Positions 8,952 through 20,126 are shown, counted from the stretch's first letter. The stretch: DNA of 64,000 nt from Brevinematales bacterium (GCA_013177995.1 JABLXN010000011.1:1-64000); one strand, 5' to 3'. Numbers and translations are program-made. The notes: a model not told the origin generated them from the sequence alone.

Positions 8952-9596
8952 ATGGTGAAGGCGAAAGAGACGGTTTCTCTTTTGAAGGAGGAGAGAATTC
9001 TTCCTATTGTCAGGGGTATTGATGCTGAGTATGCGGTAGATCTCGCGCGGGCCACCCTCGCCTCTGGTTGTCGGATCATGGAGTTTACGCTCTCTATTCC
9101 AGGGATCGTAAAAGAGGTGGGGCGTGTCAAGGAGATGTTTCCGGAGATGGCGGTGGGTCTTGGAACGGTGCTCACTCGGGAACAGGCAAAAGAAGCGGTA
9201 AAGGTAGGGGCAGATTTTGTGGTGAGCCCAATTCTTAACCGGGAAATTATCGACGAGGTGAAAAAGGCAGACAAGATGCTTGTTTTGGCCGGGCTTACTC
9301 CTACAGAACTTTATGAGGCGTATCGTCTCGGGTCCGATGTGGTGAAACTTTTTCCAGCCAGAGAAATGAATCCCTCGTATATCAGGGAACTCAGGGGACC
9401 TCTTCCCGAACTTGAGATTTTGGCGACTGGGGGGCTTTCGCTTATTATGGCTATTGAGTATATAGCCGCTGGTGCTGTAGCCGTTGGTCTTGGCAGCACT
9501 CTTTACAAGAAGGAACTCATCGTCCAGAAAAAATTCGATCAGATTACACAGATTATTGAGAATGCGTATAATCGTATCAAGATGGTAAAACTGTAA
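8952..9596 (+). CDS. 2-dehydro-3-deoxy-phosphogluconate (KDPG/KHG-type) aldolase
   Basis: A class I aldolase of the KDPG/KHG family, which splits 2-keto-3-deoxy-6-phosphogluconate to pyruvate and glyceraldehyde 3-phosphate or acts on 4-hydroxy-2-oxoglutarate. The 214-residue TIM barrel shows the Schiff-base lysine in VVKLFPA (about residue 131), the catalytic Glu in MEFTLSIPG, and the phosphate-binding LATGGLS segment. ATG 8952 is chosen because it has the best spacing from aaggagg at 8937-8943; a GTG at 8946 is too close. No Entner-Doudoroff dehydratase is present, so the in vivo substrate is open. Confidence 0.9.
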   Translation: MVKAKETVSLLKEERILPIVRGIDAEYAVDLARATLASGCRIMEFTLSIPGIVKEVGRVKEMFPEMAVGLGTVLTREQAKEAVKVGADFVVSPILNREIIDEVKKADKMLVLAGLTPTELYEAYRLGSDVVKLFPAREMNPSYIRELRGPLPELEILATGGLSLIMAIEYIAAGAVAVGLGSTLYKKELIVQKKFDQITQIIENAYNRIKMVKL

Positions 9597-9610
9597 GATA
9601 GGATGATGGT

Positions 9611-12475
9611 GTGAGAGGTTTTGCGGTTTTTTTTGTGTGTACCTTGGGAATTTCTGTTCTGTGGGCTCAACAACCGAATTCGATGCCTACTAACCAGAGC
9701 CTTACCAATGAACGAATGACCAATCAAGCCGCTTCTCTTCCTTCAGGGGTGAAACTGGAAGGAGCCTCCTCAATTGTTTTTGAAAGTTTTGATAGGGTAT
9801 CGGTGCGTCAGTATGAAGCTGTGGCTATTCAGGAGGTTTTGTTCACGGGGAATGTTCGTATTCTTTTTGAGGGGAAAAAACTGTCTGCTCATCGAGTGTA
9901 TGTGATTATCCAGAGTAATAAGACCATTCTCCAGATAGCTGCCTTTGATCAGGTGGAGTTTCGGGATGGAAATGCGATTTATTTAGCCAAGAGTTTTTTT
10001 TATCAACCGGAAAAGAAAACGGGCCTCATGCGAGAGGTTCGTTCCTATCTTCGTGATACTACGGGGACAACCACTTCGCCTGGACTATTTTATACAGCGG
10101 AAGAAGTGGAGATTTTGAGTGAGAAGCGGGCTGTTTTCAAAAAGGCCTATCTTACCTTTACACCGGCGGACATTCCTCACTATGAACTGTATGCGGAAAA
10201 GGTATGGTATTTTCGTGATGATGTGATTTTTTCCCTTCATAACACCTATATGGTGGGGCAACAGAGGCTTTTTTATTTTCCTTTCTTTCTGCGTTTAGAA
10301 AAGGTGACCGGTATCAAGACAGCGGCGGGGATTGAAAAGCGTATTGGATGGTATGTGATGAATACCATGGACTGGTCGCCTTCTTTTGGGACAATGCAGT
10401 TTGGACTCGATTTTTATGAGCGTATGGGAGAATATGGTTTTGTTCGTTATGTCAATAAGAAACCTGTTGGACCTTTTCAGCAGATTCGTTTTTTTGGGGA
10501 AACAGCGGATGATGTTCGTTTGTTTTATGATGCGCAAAACGACCGTTACAGCCAGTGGGTTCTCATCAACAATGAATGGACGACGGTGAGAGAGTGGTCC
10601 TGGCACTATATGTTAGAAGGAACTCTCCAGAAAGAGAATTTTTCGCTCAATTTTTATACTGAGGATTTGAACGATCCCTTTTTCACCAAAAAGTATTCCC
10701 AGAGACGAGATACTTTTAATATCCAGCATATTCTTCAGCCTCAGGAAAATAGCTTCTTTGCCCAGAGTGATAATTCTCCCGCCTTTTCTTCGCTGACCCG
10801 TCGTTTTAGTATTACCTCTCCCCAGTTGATGCTGAGTGGACAATGGGTGTATAGTCGCAAGCGAAATGAAGAGGTTTCGAATATGTATCGAAATGATGCG
10901 TATAGTTATTATCTTTATCAGGTGTCGTTTCCTAATATTTCGTATACCCTGCCAACCCTCTATCTTGTAGAGGAAACCTCTTTCAGAACCTATCGCATTG
11001 AGACCAATACCCGGCTGGTTTATAGTAGGGATCTTTCTTCGGAAGCCAAAGGAGCAAGCGGGATGATAACCAATCAAGAGAACATGGAAGCTGGCCAAAA
11101 AGAGGCCGCCTCTCTTTCTCCGACTTCTTCTCTTTCTCCAGTAGAAAGTAATACCATCGCCCAGGAAGTGTATACGACCAATAGTTTTGAATGGTGGAGT
11201 GCCTCTTCTGTTTTGAATGGAAATCTCAGTTATACCTCATCGGAAACCCTTGATACCAATGGGATGCCGATTTCTGATCAGTATCATCATCAGGAAAATG
11301 CTTCTATAGGCTTGAATATAAAGCTTCTTAATAAGACGATTACCTGGGATCATACTCTTTCTGTTCTCAATCGCAAGCGCTGGTCGAGTTTTGAAGTGAA
11401 TTATAGCAACAATGTTTTGTATTCAGGGGCTCAGGTAGATTATACCATGCGAACAGCCACAGGTCTTACTCCAACTCTTGGGACTCATCCTGTGTGGAAA
11501 GTTCAATTTCCTCTTTCGGCTTCTCATACCTTTCAGTATCAACTGTTCAGGAGCATCTATTACACGATGCCGAGAGAGTATTCTCATACTCTCAATACTT
11601 CCGTTGGAGTAAATTGGCTTTCAAATATCGTGGTGTATCGATTGACGTATGCCTATCAAACGGCCTATCGTATTACCAATGGGCTGGAGGATGATTATCT
11701 CAACAATCAGATTCGTGAAACTATGAGTCTTTCAACAAGCCTTGGCGTGTGGTGGTTTTCTTCTTCTACCGGTATTTCTCTTGATACGCTTACCAGACGG
11801 AATTCAAGAATCATCTGGCATTATCCTGAGATTACCAACCGTATAGTGGGGAGTGTGGTGCTGGAAAATGCCTTTGTTCCGGTGGCACCATGGACATTTA
11901 TTCCTTCGGTTAGACATCGCTATGATCTCTTGAAGCAGACCAATCTTTCTCTTTCCATGGCTTCTTTTAGTACATTTTCGACGCTTTATCCCCCTTTCTG
12001 GTATAAAATAGATATGTTTACCTATCGGGCAGACCTTTTGATAGATTATCTCAGTCCTCGTTCGAGTTCTTTTTCGCTGAGTTTTGGGACAGTGATCTGG
12101 CTTCAGAAATACTGGAAGTTAGATTTTACCACGCAGGTGGTGAATAGAAAACTCTATCGTTATGATTATGATGCCTGTGGTCGTTTCAATGAGCCGTATG
12201 TGGATTTCTGGAAAAACCTCTGGGATGGCATCAATGTCTTTGATTATCAGGGACTTCAGAGGAGTTTTTTCAAGATTCAGGCGCTGAATTTCGGGATCAC
12301 GCATTATCTCAATGAGTGGGAGATGCGGGTTGGGTTTACCATCCAGCGGCAACTGGACAGCTTGAGGCGTATAGCCTACTGGGAACCGCAGATCAGGGTT
12401 GAGTTTATGCTTTCGGGAACAAGGGATCAATTTCCCCCTTATACCAAGCGTTTTGTTCCACCAGAACTTCAATAA
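9611..12475 (+). CDS. LptD/OstA-like outer-membrane protein
   Basis: A 954-residue exported protein that probably acts in outer-membrane lipid or glycolipid assembly. Residues 1-20 form a signal peptide ending at LWAQ. A Ser/Thr/Asn-rich linker follows. From about residue 60 to 200 there is an OstA/LptA-like beta-jellyroll region (VLFTGNVRILFEGKKLSAHRV). The remaining 700 residues look like a large beta barrel with many aromatic strands. It resembles the long LptD-type proteins of spirochaetes. It starts at GTG 9611, 14 bp after the aldolase gene and 9 bp before tgt, so the three genes look like an operon. It is unclear whether this organism has an LPS for it to insert. Confidence 0.7.
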   Translation: MRGFAVFFVCTLGISVLWAQQPNSMPTNQSLTNERMTNQAASLPSGVKLEGASSIVFESFDRVSVRQYEAVAIQEVLFTGNVRILFEGKKLSAHRVYVIIQSNKTILQIAAFDQVEFRDGNAIYLAKSFFYQPEKKTGLMREVRSYLRDTTGTTTSPGLFYTAEEVEILSEKRAVFKKAYLTFTPADIPHYELYAEKVWYFRDDVIFSLHNTYMVGQQRLFYFPFFLRLEKVTGIKTAAGIEKRIGWYVMNTMDWSPSFGTMQFGLDFYERMGEYGFVRYVNKKPVGPFQQIRFFGETADDVRLFYDAQNDRYSQWVLINNEWTTVREWSWHYMLEGTLQKENFSLNFYTEDLNDPFFTKKYSQRRDTFNIQHILQPQENSFFAQSDNSPAFSSLTRRFSITSPQLMLSGQWVYSRKRNEEVSNMYRNDAYSYYLYQVSFPNISYTLPTLYLVEETSFRTYRIETNTRLVYSRDLSSEAKGASGMITNQENMEAGQKEAASLSPTSSLSPVESNTIAQEVYTTNSFEWWSASSVLNGNLSYTSSETLDTNGMPISDQYHHQENASIGLNIKLLNKTITWDHTLSVLNRKRWSSFEVNYSNNVLYSGAQVDYTMRTATGLTPTLGTHPVWKVQFPLSASHTFQYQLFRSIYYTMPREYSHTLNTSVGVNWLSNIVVYRLTYAYQTAYRITNGLEDDYLNNQIRETMSLSTSLGVWWFSSSTGISLDTLTRRNSRIIWHYPEITNRIVGSVVLENAFVPVAPWTFIPSVRHRYDLLKQTNLSLSMASFSTFSTLYPPFWYKIDMFTYRADLLIDYLSPRSSSFSLSFGTVIWLQKYWKLDFTTQVVNRKLYRYDYDACGRFNEPYVDFWKNLWDGINVFDYQGLQRSFFKIQALNFGITHYLNEWEMRVGFTIQRQLDSLRRIAYWEPQIRVEFMLSGTRDQFPPYTKRFVPPELQ

Positions 12476-13920
<1,445 letters not shown>

Positions 13921-13922
13921 GG

Positions 13923-14123
13923 TTATTTTTTCGCCTCTGATTTGGCTTTCTTCTGTGCCATTCTAGCAAGTTTGTCCCGGAGTTTCTGTTCTTTTTTGTG
14001 ATCGACACGGTAGTGGATATAGTTGCCGTTTTTCATTTTGACCTTGAGGTCGAGAAAGAGAATCTCATCAGCATGATCAATGAGGCCGTTCACCATGGCC
14101 TTGAAATCTTCTAAGAGAGCCAT
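13923..14123 (-). CDS. Small charged protein of unknown function
   Basis: A 66-residue protein with no family I recognise. It has an amphipathic N-terminal half (MALLEDFKAMVNGLIDHADE), a short strand-like middle (LFLDLKVKMKNGNYIHYRV) and a very basic tail ending KKAKSEAKK. It is likely real: it has a good ribosome binding site (aaaggag), leaves only 2 bp before the DUF503 gene, and follows plsC by 11 bp in the same direction. The Lys-rich tail could bind nucleic acid, which is a guess. Confidence 0.65.
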   Translation of the reverse strand: MALLEDFKAMVNGLIDHADEILFLDLKVKMKNGNYIHYRVDHKKEQKLRDKLARMAQKKAKSEAKK

Positions 14124-14134
14124 ACCATACTCCT

Positions 14135-14797
14135 TTAACTCCAGAATTTATTGACCTTGATGTCCCAGACAAGGTATTCGAGTTGTTTTCGTACCTGTTC
14201 GGTGATCTCTTCGAGAGGGATGTCGGGAGAAAAATGCATGGGTTTTCCAATGTTGGCGTAGTATTTTCCTGAGAGTACAGTGAGGGTTTCATACTGTTGT
14301 TCTCCCACCTGGATGGTGGCTGATTTGCGTTTGACATGACTTCGGGGAGAGACAATACCAATGGGAATGATAGGGGTGGGTTTTGCTTTGTAGATTTTTG
14401 CCATACCGTGATAAAACTCTCGGAATTCTATTTGATTGTTGAGATCTCCTTCTGGAAAAATATAGATAGATTCACCTTTGGAGAGGTATTCGACGGCACG
14501 GGGGATGACGTTTTTGCGATGTTCGGGCAGGGCATTGATCTGTTCCATCCATTTGAGAAAATGTTTCACAACAGGAACAGAGAATCCGGGACCAATAACC
14601 ATGTGCACCGGCTCCTTCATGAGAGTAATGACAAAAAAGGGATCGGTCGACGAGAAGTGATTGGAACAATAAATGCAGGGGCTTCCTGCTTCAGTGAGAT
14701 TTTCTTCTCCCCAGACCTGAAATTCGACGAAGGTTCTGAGGTAAGCACGAACGGCCGTGCGATATACTTCATACATACTTCGTGCTATCCAGTGCAT
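14135..14797 (-). CDS. plsC: 1-acyl-sn-glycerol-3-phosphate acyltransferase family
   Basis: Transfers an acyl chain to lysophosphatidate in phospholipid synthesis at the inner membrane. The 220-residue protein shows the catalytic H-x4-D motif (NHFSSTDPF, His47/Asp52) and the FPEG glycerophosphate-binding motif at 114-117. The start is placed at MHWIARSM because an ggagac ribosome binding site precedes it; the open frame extends 62 codons further but with no protein-like sequence. It is first gene of a leftward operon with its own promoter. Confidence 0.85.
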   Translation of the reverse strand: MHWIARSMYEVYRTAVRAYLRTFVEFQVWGEENLTEAGSPCIYCSNHFSSTDPFFVITLMKEPVHMVIGPGFSVPVVKHFLKWMEQINALPEHRKNVIPRAVEYLSKGESIYIFPEGDLNNQIEFREFYHGMAKIYKAKPTPIIPIGIVSPRSHVKRKSATIQVGEQQYETLTVLSGKYYANIGKPMHFSPDIPLEEITEQVRKQLEYLVWDIKVNKFWS

Positions 14798-14821
14798 AGT
14801 TTGTCTCCCTTTTGTGCTTTT

Positions 14822-14850
14822 AGTATGGCATAAAAAGGGGAAAAAGTCAA
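14822..14850 (-). promoter_or_regulatory. Promoter of the plsC group
   Basis: On the minus strand, TTGACT (14850-14845), a 17-bp spacer and CATACT (14827-14822), 25 bp upstream of the plsC start. Confidence 0.6.
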
Positions 14851-14930
14851 ATGGGAAAATTCTTTTTTTGCTTTCTTTTTTTTTGAAAATCGTGTATAAT
14901 GTTAGTAGGAAAAGAAAGGCAGGAGTGCCT

Positions 14931-15695
14931 ATGGCGGAAGAGAAAAGACCCTCTTCACAATCAAAACCTCTCCCGGTTCCCAAGAAGTTATCTCTTTCTC
15001 AGTGGCAGGCTATCATGGATTCCCTTGAGGATGAGGAAGTGCGGGAATATCTTGAGGATGTGTATGTCTATGATGCAAGACGAAGTCGGTATATCCTGAC
15101 TCGTGGACTGAGTCGCAAGGAAAAGACCATTCTTCAGGTGCTTTTTCAGGAGATTGCAGTTCCGGTCAAGGAGAAAAAGAAGTTTCACATCAGTGCCAAT
15201 CTTGATAAGGAGATTGTCGCTCTTTTGGCTCGTAAGAGGCGGCATGGTCTCAATGTTTTTATGACTATTATGACCCGTATTGGGGATGGGTATGTGTGGT
15301 TTGGGATGATTCTTTTTCTTTTGTTTGTAGATATGTATGCGGGTGTTGTGCTAGCCATGGCCCAGCTTATTCAGATTCTTTTGCAGTTTTTGATCAAAAA
15401 TATCTTTACCCGGGATAGACCGTATGTGAAACATGGGGATATTTCTATTCTTCTTGCCCCCCCTGATAGGTTTTCTTTTCCTTCTGGTCATACGGCGGGA
15501 GCATTTACCGTAGTTTTTTTTCTGTGGTATTTTTATCCGGTATGGACGTGGCCTTTTTTGGTACTGGCCATTCTGATAGGATTCTCCCGTATGTATCTGG
15601 GACTGCATTATCCGACGGATGTGCTGGCGGGCATGGTGCTAGGATATGTGAGTGTGAGAGTGGCACTTTTTCTTTCTTTTTTCCTGCCGTTGTGA
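14931..15695 (+). CDS. PAP2-family membrane phosphatase
   Basis: A 254-residue membrane phosphatase of the PAP2 superfamily, which removes phosphate from lipid phosphates such as phosphatidate, PGP or undecaprenyl diphosphate. After about 100 hydrophilic residues come several membrane segments carrying all three signature motifs: K-x6-RP (KNIFTRDRP, about 155), PSGH (about 183) and SR-x5-H-x3-D (SRMYLGLHYPTD, about 218). The start follows ggcagga, 31 bp after a TATAAT (14895-14900). It diverges from plsC, whose product makes a possible substrate. The long hydrophilic N-terminus is unusual. Confidence 0.88.
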   Translation: MAEEKRPSSQSKPLPVPKKLSLSQWQAIMDSLEDEEVREYLEDVYVYDARRSRYILTRGLSRKEKTILQVLFQEIAVPVKEKKKFHISANLDKEIVALLARKRRHGLNVFMTIMTRIGDGYVWFGMILFLLFVDMYAGVVLAMAQLIQILLQFLIKNIFTRDRPYVKHGDISILLAPPDRFSFPSGHTAGAFTVVFFLWYFYPVWTWPFLVLAILIGFSRMYLGLHYPTDVLAGMVLGYVSVRVALFLSFFLPL

Positions 15696-15702
15696 GGTGT
15701 GT

Positions 15703-17397
15703 ATGATACGATATCCTCTCCTCAGGCGTTTAGCGGAAGAAAATCCAGCCTTTGTTTCGGCAAAGGATGGGCTTGTTACCCTGCGGATACAGGATCGTTT
15801 TGTTCATAGTCCCTATTCTCCTGGAAAAGAAGCCCTTCGTCTCGTTGAGGGACTGCGAGGTCTTGATCCTTCAAAGACATTTGTGATTGTTCTGGGGGCA
15901 GGATTGGGGTATCATATTGAGCTTCTCGAAAAAGAGGGCTTTGAGAGGGGGGTGGTGATTGAAACCAATCCAGAGATTGCGAGGATATTTCAACAGATCT
16001 ATGAACTTCCTTCCTCGTTTTACTGGGTAGGGCCAGAACAGACCGAGGAGGCTCTGGATAGTATCTTTGCTCTTTTGGATTTTTCTTCTCTTCGGTGGGT
16101 GAAGACGGTAATTCTCAGAGGGAGTTATGAAATAGGTCACTATGATGCCTTTGAAAAACGGATTCAACGCTTAACCCAGGTAAAATTAGGGGACTTCAGT
16201 ACACGTCTCAAGTTTGAAGAGATATGGCTTATCCATATGATTCGAAATCTTCGGAATCTCCGTTTTTCTACTCCCTTAGCCAAGCTTTTTTTTCGTCAGC
16301 AAAATGTGCCCATCGTGATTGTTTCGGCGGGGCCTTCTCTTCGACAATCTTTAGCGGCGCTAAGTCGTGTGCGATCCTCTGTGTTTATGGTGGCGGTAGA
16401 TACCGCCCTTCTTCCTTTGTATGAGGCAGGTATTGTGCCGGACATGGTCTATTCCCTTGATGCTCAGGTTCATACCCTTGAGGATTTTTTGGGTATAGAC
16501 AGGAAGTATCTTTCACGTCTTCATTTAGTGTATGATATGGTTGCTCATCCAGAGACACTTGCTTTTGTGAAAGAGGCATCTTCAGGTCCTCATTATGTGG
16601 CTACTACAGCCCATGTCGATATTGATCCGCAGGGAAATCCATTTCTTCTCAAACATGAGTTTGTACGATGGCTTGAACTGGAGCTTAATACTCCTCTTGG
16701 GGATGTCGAAACAGGCGGGTCGGTTTCAACCTCTGTTTTTCATGCTTCTTTTCTCATGGGGGGAAATCCCCTTCTCTTGGTAGGTCAGGACTTAGCGTTT
16801 AGTTATCAGACAACGCATGTGGCCTCTACCTCGCATTATTACCGATATTTTCCTCAGGCTCATCGGCTTCATCCAATCAATACCATTTTCTTTGAGGCCA
16901 TACTTTCCCGTCGTTTGCAAAAACAGCCAGGTATTCGAGAAAAAGAAGTGGATTCGGATTTTGTGCTTTCGAATTTCAAGGGATGGTTTGAGGTTTCAGC
17001 CAAGCGGTTGTCAGAATTTCGGGGTATTCGCTGTATCAATGCGACGCGTGATGGCGTGAGACTCGATGGTTTTCTCCATGAGGACATAGAAGATGTTCTA
17101 AAAAAATTTCCCCCTTTTTCTCACGATAGGGAAAAGTTGTTTGTTTCTGATCCGCTTCCAGTTGCTCCTCTTCACAAAATACAAAAGCGTCTTGAGGCGC
17201 TCAAAAAAGAATTGCAGGGATACGTTTTTGATGATGGTTTTTTTGAGAAAATCCGAGACCTTGGGCAGGAATTTCTTGAGAGGTATTATATGCGGGAGCG
17301 AATGCTTTTTGAACGATATGGGAACAGGGATACCATTTCTTTAGAACGAAAAACCTATCGCTTGATCAAGGCAATTGAGGAGCTTGGAGATGAGTGA
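15703..17397 (+). CDS. DUF115 / MptE-like protein (motility-associated factor type)
   Basis: A 564-residue protein with a Rossmann-like N-terminal third (TFVIVLGAGLGYHIELL...VIETNPE) and a central DUF115 domain at about residues 195-340 (VIVSAGPSLRQSL...DTALLPLYEAGIVPDMVYSLDAQ). The fold is shared with 6-hydroxymethylpterin diphosphokinase MptE; in flagellated bacteria related Maf proteins glycosylate flagellin with nonulosonic acids, and spirochaetes commonly carry a copy. ATG 15703 is chosen over GTG 15697. It starts 8 bp after the PAP2 gene and overlaps the next gene by 8 bp. No flagellar gene is nearby. Confidence 0.75.
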   Translation: MIRYPLLRRLAEENPAFVSAKDGLVTLRIQDRFVHSPYSPGKEALRLVEGLRGLDPSKTFVIVLGAGLGYHIELLEKEGFERGVVIETNPEIARIFQQIYELPSSFYWVGPEQTEEALDSIFALLDFSSLRWVKTVILRGSYEIGHYDAFEKRIQRLTQVKLGDFSTRLKFEEIWLIHMIRNLRNLRFSTPLAKLFFRQQNVPIVIVSAGPSLRQSLAALSRVRSSVFMVAVDTALLPLYEAGIVPDMVYSLDAQVHTLEDFLGIDRKYLSRLHLVYDMVAHPETLAFVKEASSGPHYVATTAHVDIDPQGNPFLLKHEFVRWLELELNTPLGDVETGGSVSTSVFHASFLMGGNPLLLVGQDLAFSYQTTHVASTSHYYRYFPQAHRLHPINTIFFEAILSRRLQKQPGIREKEVDSDFVLSNFKGWFEVSAKRLSEFRGIRCINATRDGVRLDGFLHEDIEDVLKKFPPFSHDREKLFVSDPLPVAPLHKIQKRLEALKKELQGYVFDDGFFEKIRDLGQEFLERYYMRERMLFERYGNRDTISLERKTYRLIKAIEELGDE

Positions 17398-18118
17398 ACG
17401 ACCTATTTTACAGGAAGTAGAAGAGAATATTTTTATCATCTACGGAGAGAAGCCAAGTTCTCATGTCTATATTATTAAAGGCGAATACAAGAACGTTCTC
17501 ATTGATACAGGGACGAGAAAAAATTTTCATCGTATTGTGATGGGACTCACGCAGATTGGGCTCAAGGTGAGTGATATTCATATGGTTATCTGTACCCATG
17601 AGCACTATGACCATGTAGGAGGGATTGGCTTTTTCTATGAGACGGCGGTGATTGCGGCTGATAGGTTTGCCGCTACCAAGCTGGAACTCCAGGATGAATA
17701 TGTGATTCATGCCATTGTGCATGGGGAAGAGGCCATTCAATCTCGTGTGAATATCTGGCTCACGGATCAGAATATTTTTGATTTTGGGAATTATAAACTT
17801 CGGGTTTTTTATACTCCTGGACATACGTCGGGATGTATTTGTCTGTACGAGGTGAATCACAGGTTTCTGTTTTCAGGGGATACGGTCTTTGCTGATGGGG
17901 TGATTTCCAAGATTTCTCAGTCAGGGAGTTATGGGGATTATATCAATTCTTTAGAACGTCTCAGTACTCTCCAGATTCGTCGGATTTTCCCAGGTCATGG
18001 GAAGGTTTGTGATTATCCCCAGGAAACACTCAAGCAGTCTATAGCCAATGCGAGGCTTCATCTCCAGGAGTACAATCAATCCCTTCTTCAACAACAAAAA
18101 AAGGAGTGCGATCAATGA
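17390..18118 (+). CDS. Metallo-beta-lactamase-fold hydrolase
   Basis: A 242-residue MBL-fold protein. The zinc motif H-x-H-x-D-H is intact (THEHYDHVGG, about residue 68), with later ligands in TPGHTSG, FSGDTVF and FPGHG, giving a full glyoxalase II-like set. Substrate cannot be named; relatives include hydroxyacylglutathione hydrolases and other thioesterases. The start at 17390 overlaps the DUF115 gene by 8 bp, and it overlaps the following lipoprotein-like gene by 4 bp, so it is embedded in the same operon. Confidence 0.85.
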   Translation: MSERPILQEVEENIFIIYGEKPSSHVYIIKGEYKNVLIDTGTRKNFHRIVMGLTQIGLKVSDIHMVICTHEHYDHVGGIGFFYETAVIAADRFAATKLELQDEYVIHAIVHGEEAIQSRVNIWLTDQNIFDFGNYKLRVFYTPGHTSGCICLYEVNHRFLFSGDTVFADGVISKISQSGSYGDYINSLERLSTLQIRRIFPGHGKVCDYPQETLKQSIANARLHLQEYNQSLLQQQKKECDQ

Positions 18119-18762
18119 GAGGAAAAATCTTTCTTGTGGGGGTGCTTCTTTTTTGTGGATGTGCAAAGGGATGGAATCCTGAGCTCTCGTACAATGAGGG
18201 TATCAGTCGGTGGAATGAAGGCAAGAAGGCAGAAGCACTCTGGTATGTTAAAAAAGCCTATTTGCTTGATCCTGCTCAAAGGGTTTTTCGTCTCACCTAT
18301 GAGAGTATGCGAGTCGAGTTTCCTGATAAACCCGCTATGGAAAGGGTAGTTTTAGGTGTGGCGGGCGTGAATGGTATAGCCTGGTTAGCCGTGGTTTTTC
18401 TTCTCATGGGAGGGGGACTTGTGGTGGTTCGTTATCTGGTGGTTTCGTGGCCGTGGCTTCAGAAAATTCAGAACTGGCCTTTTCTTAAGCATGTGATGGT
18501 GGTGGTGTATCTCATAGGAGGAGCCCTTCTGGTGATACAGGGGGTGGCAGGAGTGAGGCTTTTTGTGCCTGAGCCCGCTGTGGTGGTAGAAAAGGCTTCT
18601 CTTTTGGACAGGCCAGAGGAAAGTGCGCTTGTTTTGCAGGAGATATCGGCTGGAACAGAAGGCTGGATACTCAAAAGAAAAGGAGCATATACACTTTTTC
18701 GTTCTGAGAATGGACTGGAAGGCTGGATGTTAACCAATGGGTGCTGGGGGGTGTGGCAATGA
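18115..18762 (+). CDS. BatE-like TPR/SH3 membrane protein
   Basis: A 215-residue protein with an N-terminal export signal ending in LLFCGC, a possible lipobox. Next come about 40 residues resembling one TPR unit (SYNEGISRWNEGKKAEALWYVKKAYLLDP), two membrane segments (about 77-100 and 122-145) and an SH3-like C-terminal domain (about 155-212). This domain order resembles BatE of the spirochaete/Bacteroides aerotolerance (bat) operons, but no batA-D gene is visible here. ATG 18115 follows aaaaaggag. It overlaps the next gene by 4 bp (ATGA). Confidence 0.6.
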   Translation: MRGKIFLVGVLLFCGCAKGWNPELSYNEGISRWNEGKKAEALWYVKKAYLLDPAQRVFRLTYESMRVEFPDKPAMERVVLGVAGVNGIAWLAVVFLLMGGGLVVVRYLVVSWPWLQKIQNWPFLKHVMVVVYLIGGALLVIQGVAGVRLFVPEPAVVVEKASLLDRPEESALVLQEISAGTEGWILKRKGAYTLFRSENGLEGWMLTNGCWGVWQ

Positions 18763-20126
18763 ACTGGTGGCAGGATATCTTTTCTCTTGGGATACTTCTT
18801 GTGATAGCCGGTCTTCTTGCCGGGATTGTCGGATGGTCTTTCTGGGTTGTGTTTCTCTCACAGACCATAGAGCGAAAGGTCCAGCGATTGTACCGAAAAA
18901 GGGAATACCAGGAGTGTGTGAGGCTTATTACTGAACGGTTAGAAAAGGACGACCGGCTCCATCAAAAGGAACGGCTTTTTCTTTTGTATTATTTGGCCAG
19001 GTCGTATGAGGCTATGGACCAGATCGTGAACGCTATTCAATTTTATCAGGAAGCCAGTCGGGTGGCAGGGTTGCGTCATCCTCTTTATGTGGATCTTCTT
19101 CTTGCCTTAGTGAGCCTCTACCAGCGTCAGGGGAATTATCGAGAGGCTCTTGCCTATGCTATGATGGTGCTTCAGCAGAAGGAGGATCATCCCCTTGCCC
19201 TTTTGAAAGCGGCCGAGTGTCAGTATGCCCTTCATCATCCTCGACGGGCGAAGGAGCTTTTGGAAACGCTTCTCTCTCGAAGGCCGGGAATCCTTGAGGC
19301 ACGTTTTCTATATGGGAAGATTCTCTATGAGCATGGGAATTATGGGCTTTCTCTGAAACAATGGGAGCTTCTCATCAATCATCATTTTGAAGAGGGGGTG
19401 GTATGGTTTTATTATGGACGGTGTCTTGAGAATACCAAAAAGTATTTTGAGGCCTTGAAGGCTTATGAGACGTTTTTGAAACAGTATGGAAGTGAGTATG
19501 CGCAGGAGAGATGGAAAACGTGGATTTCTATTATTCAGATATGGATTAAAGTAAAGGACTACCATCGGGGTATTCAGTATGTTTCGGAGTATTTGGCCCA
19601 GCCTGCTCCTGATGAGGTCAAAAAGGAACTTCTCTATCTTTATGCCAATCTTCTCTGGAACACGGGGGAGGAATATCAGTCTCTGAAGAATATTGAGCGT
19701 ATCTATATGATGGATTCCTCGTTTAAGGACGTGAAAACCACCTATGAGCTTTATAAAAAGCTTTTGCCTCATAGTTATTTGGGACAATACTTTACGTCGA
19801 GACAGGATGTTTTTTTGGGAGTGTGCAAAAAGATTTTGGGTAGAACCGCCTTTCAGCAGATGGTAGTGAATGCGGATGTGGCTATCTATGGGAAAGGCAG
19901 TTTTTTTGTGGTGTTCTGGAGGCATATAGAGGCTATTTCTCATAGTAAGCTTACCGATATTTCGGTGCTCCTTTCCAGTTTTGAGGCGCTTCCTTCCAGT
20001 GTGGAGTTGTATTCCTTGATGGGGGTGAGGGAGGATGCCGTGTTGCATGAACTCTTGAAGAAAAGCCATCTGGTGGAAGGACAGGAATTTATCCAGACCA
20101 TTCGAAGTGTGGTTCAGGAGGGATGA
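18759..20126 (+). CDS. Membrane-anchored TPR-repeat protein
   Basis: A 455-residue protein with one N-terminal membrane segment (about residues 8-30) followed by a helical array of tetratricopeptide-like units (for example YLARSYEAMDQIVNAIQFYQ and WFYYGRCLENTKKYFEALKA). It is probably a scaffold on the cytoplasmic or periplasmic face of the inner membrane. Translation is coupled to the preceding gene by an ATGA overlap, and both have TPR character, which suggests they work together. Partners are unknown. Confidence 0.7.
   Translation: MNWWQDIFSLGILLVIAGLLAGIVGWSFWVVFLSQTIERKVQRLYRKREYQECVRLITERLEKDDRLHQKERLFLLYYLARSYEAMDQIVNAIQFYQEASRVAGLRHPLYVDLLLALVSLYQRQGNYREALAYAMMVLQQKEDHPLALLKAAECQYALHHPRRAKELLETLLSRRPGILEARFLYGKILYEHGNYGLSLKQWELLINHHFEEGVVWFYYGRCLENTKKYFEALKAYETFLKQYGSEYAQERWKTWISIIQIWIKVKDYHRGIQYVSEYLAQPAPDEVKKELLYLYANLLWNTGEEYQSLKNIERIYMMDSSFKDVKTTYELYKKLLPHSYLGQYFTSRQDVFLGVCKKILGRTAFQQMVVNADVAIYGKGSFFVVFWRHIEAISHSKLTDISVLLSSFEALPSSVELYSLMGVREDAVLHELLKKSHLVEGQEFIQTIRSVVQEG

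Noticed and set aside
14757-14930. 58-codon N-terminal extension of the PAP2 gene
   Set aside because: The extension overlaps the plsC promoter and start on the other strand and has no ribosome binding site; ATG 14931 does.
19308-20069. 253-residue minus-strand ORF opposite the TPR gene
   Set aside because: Composition and lack of a start signal mark it as a shadow of the TPR protein frame.
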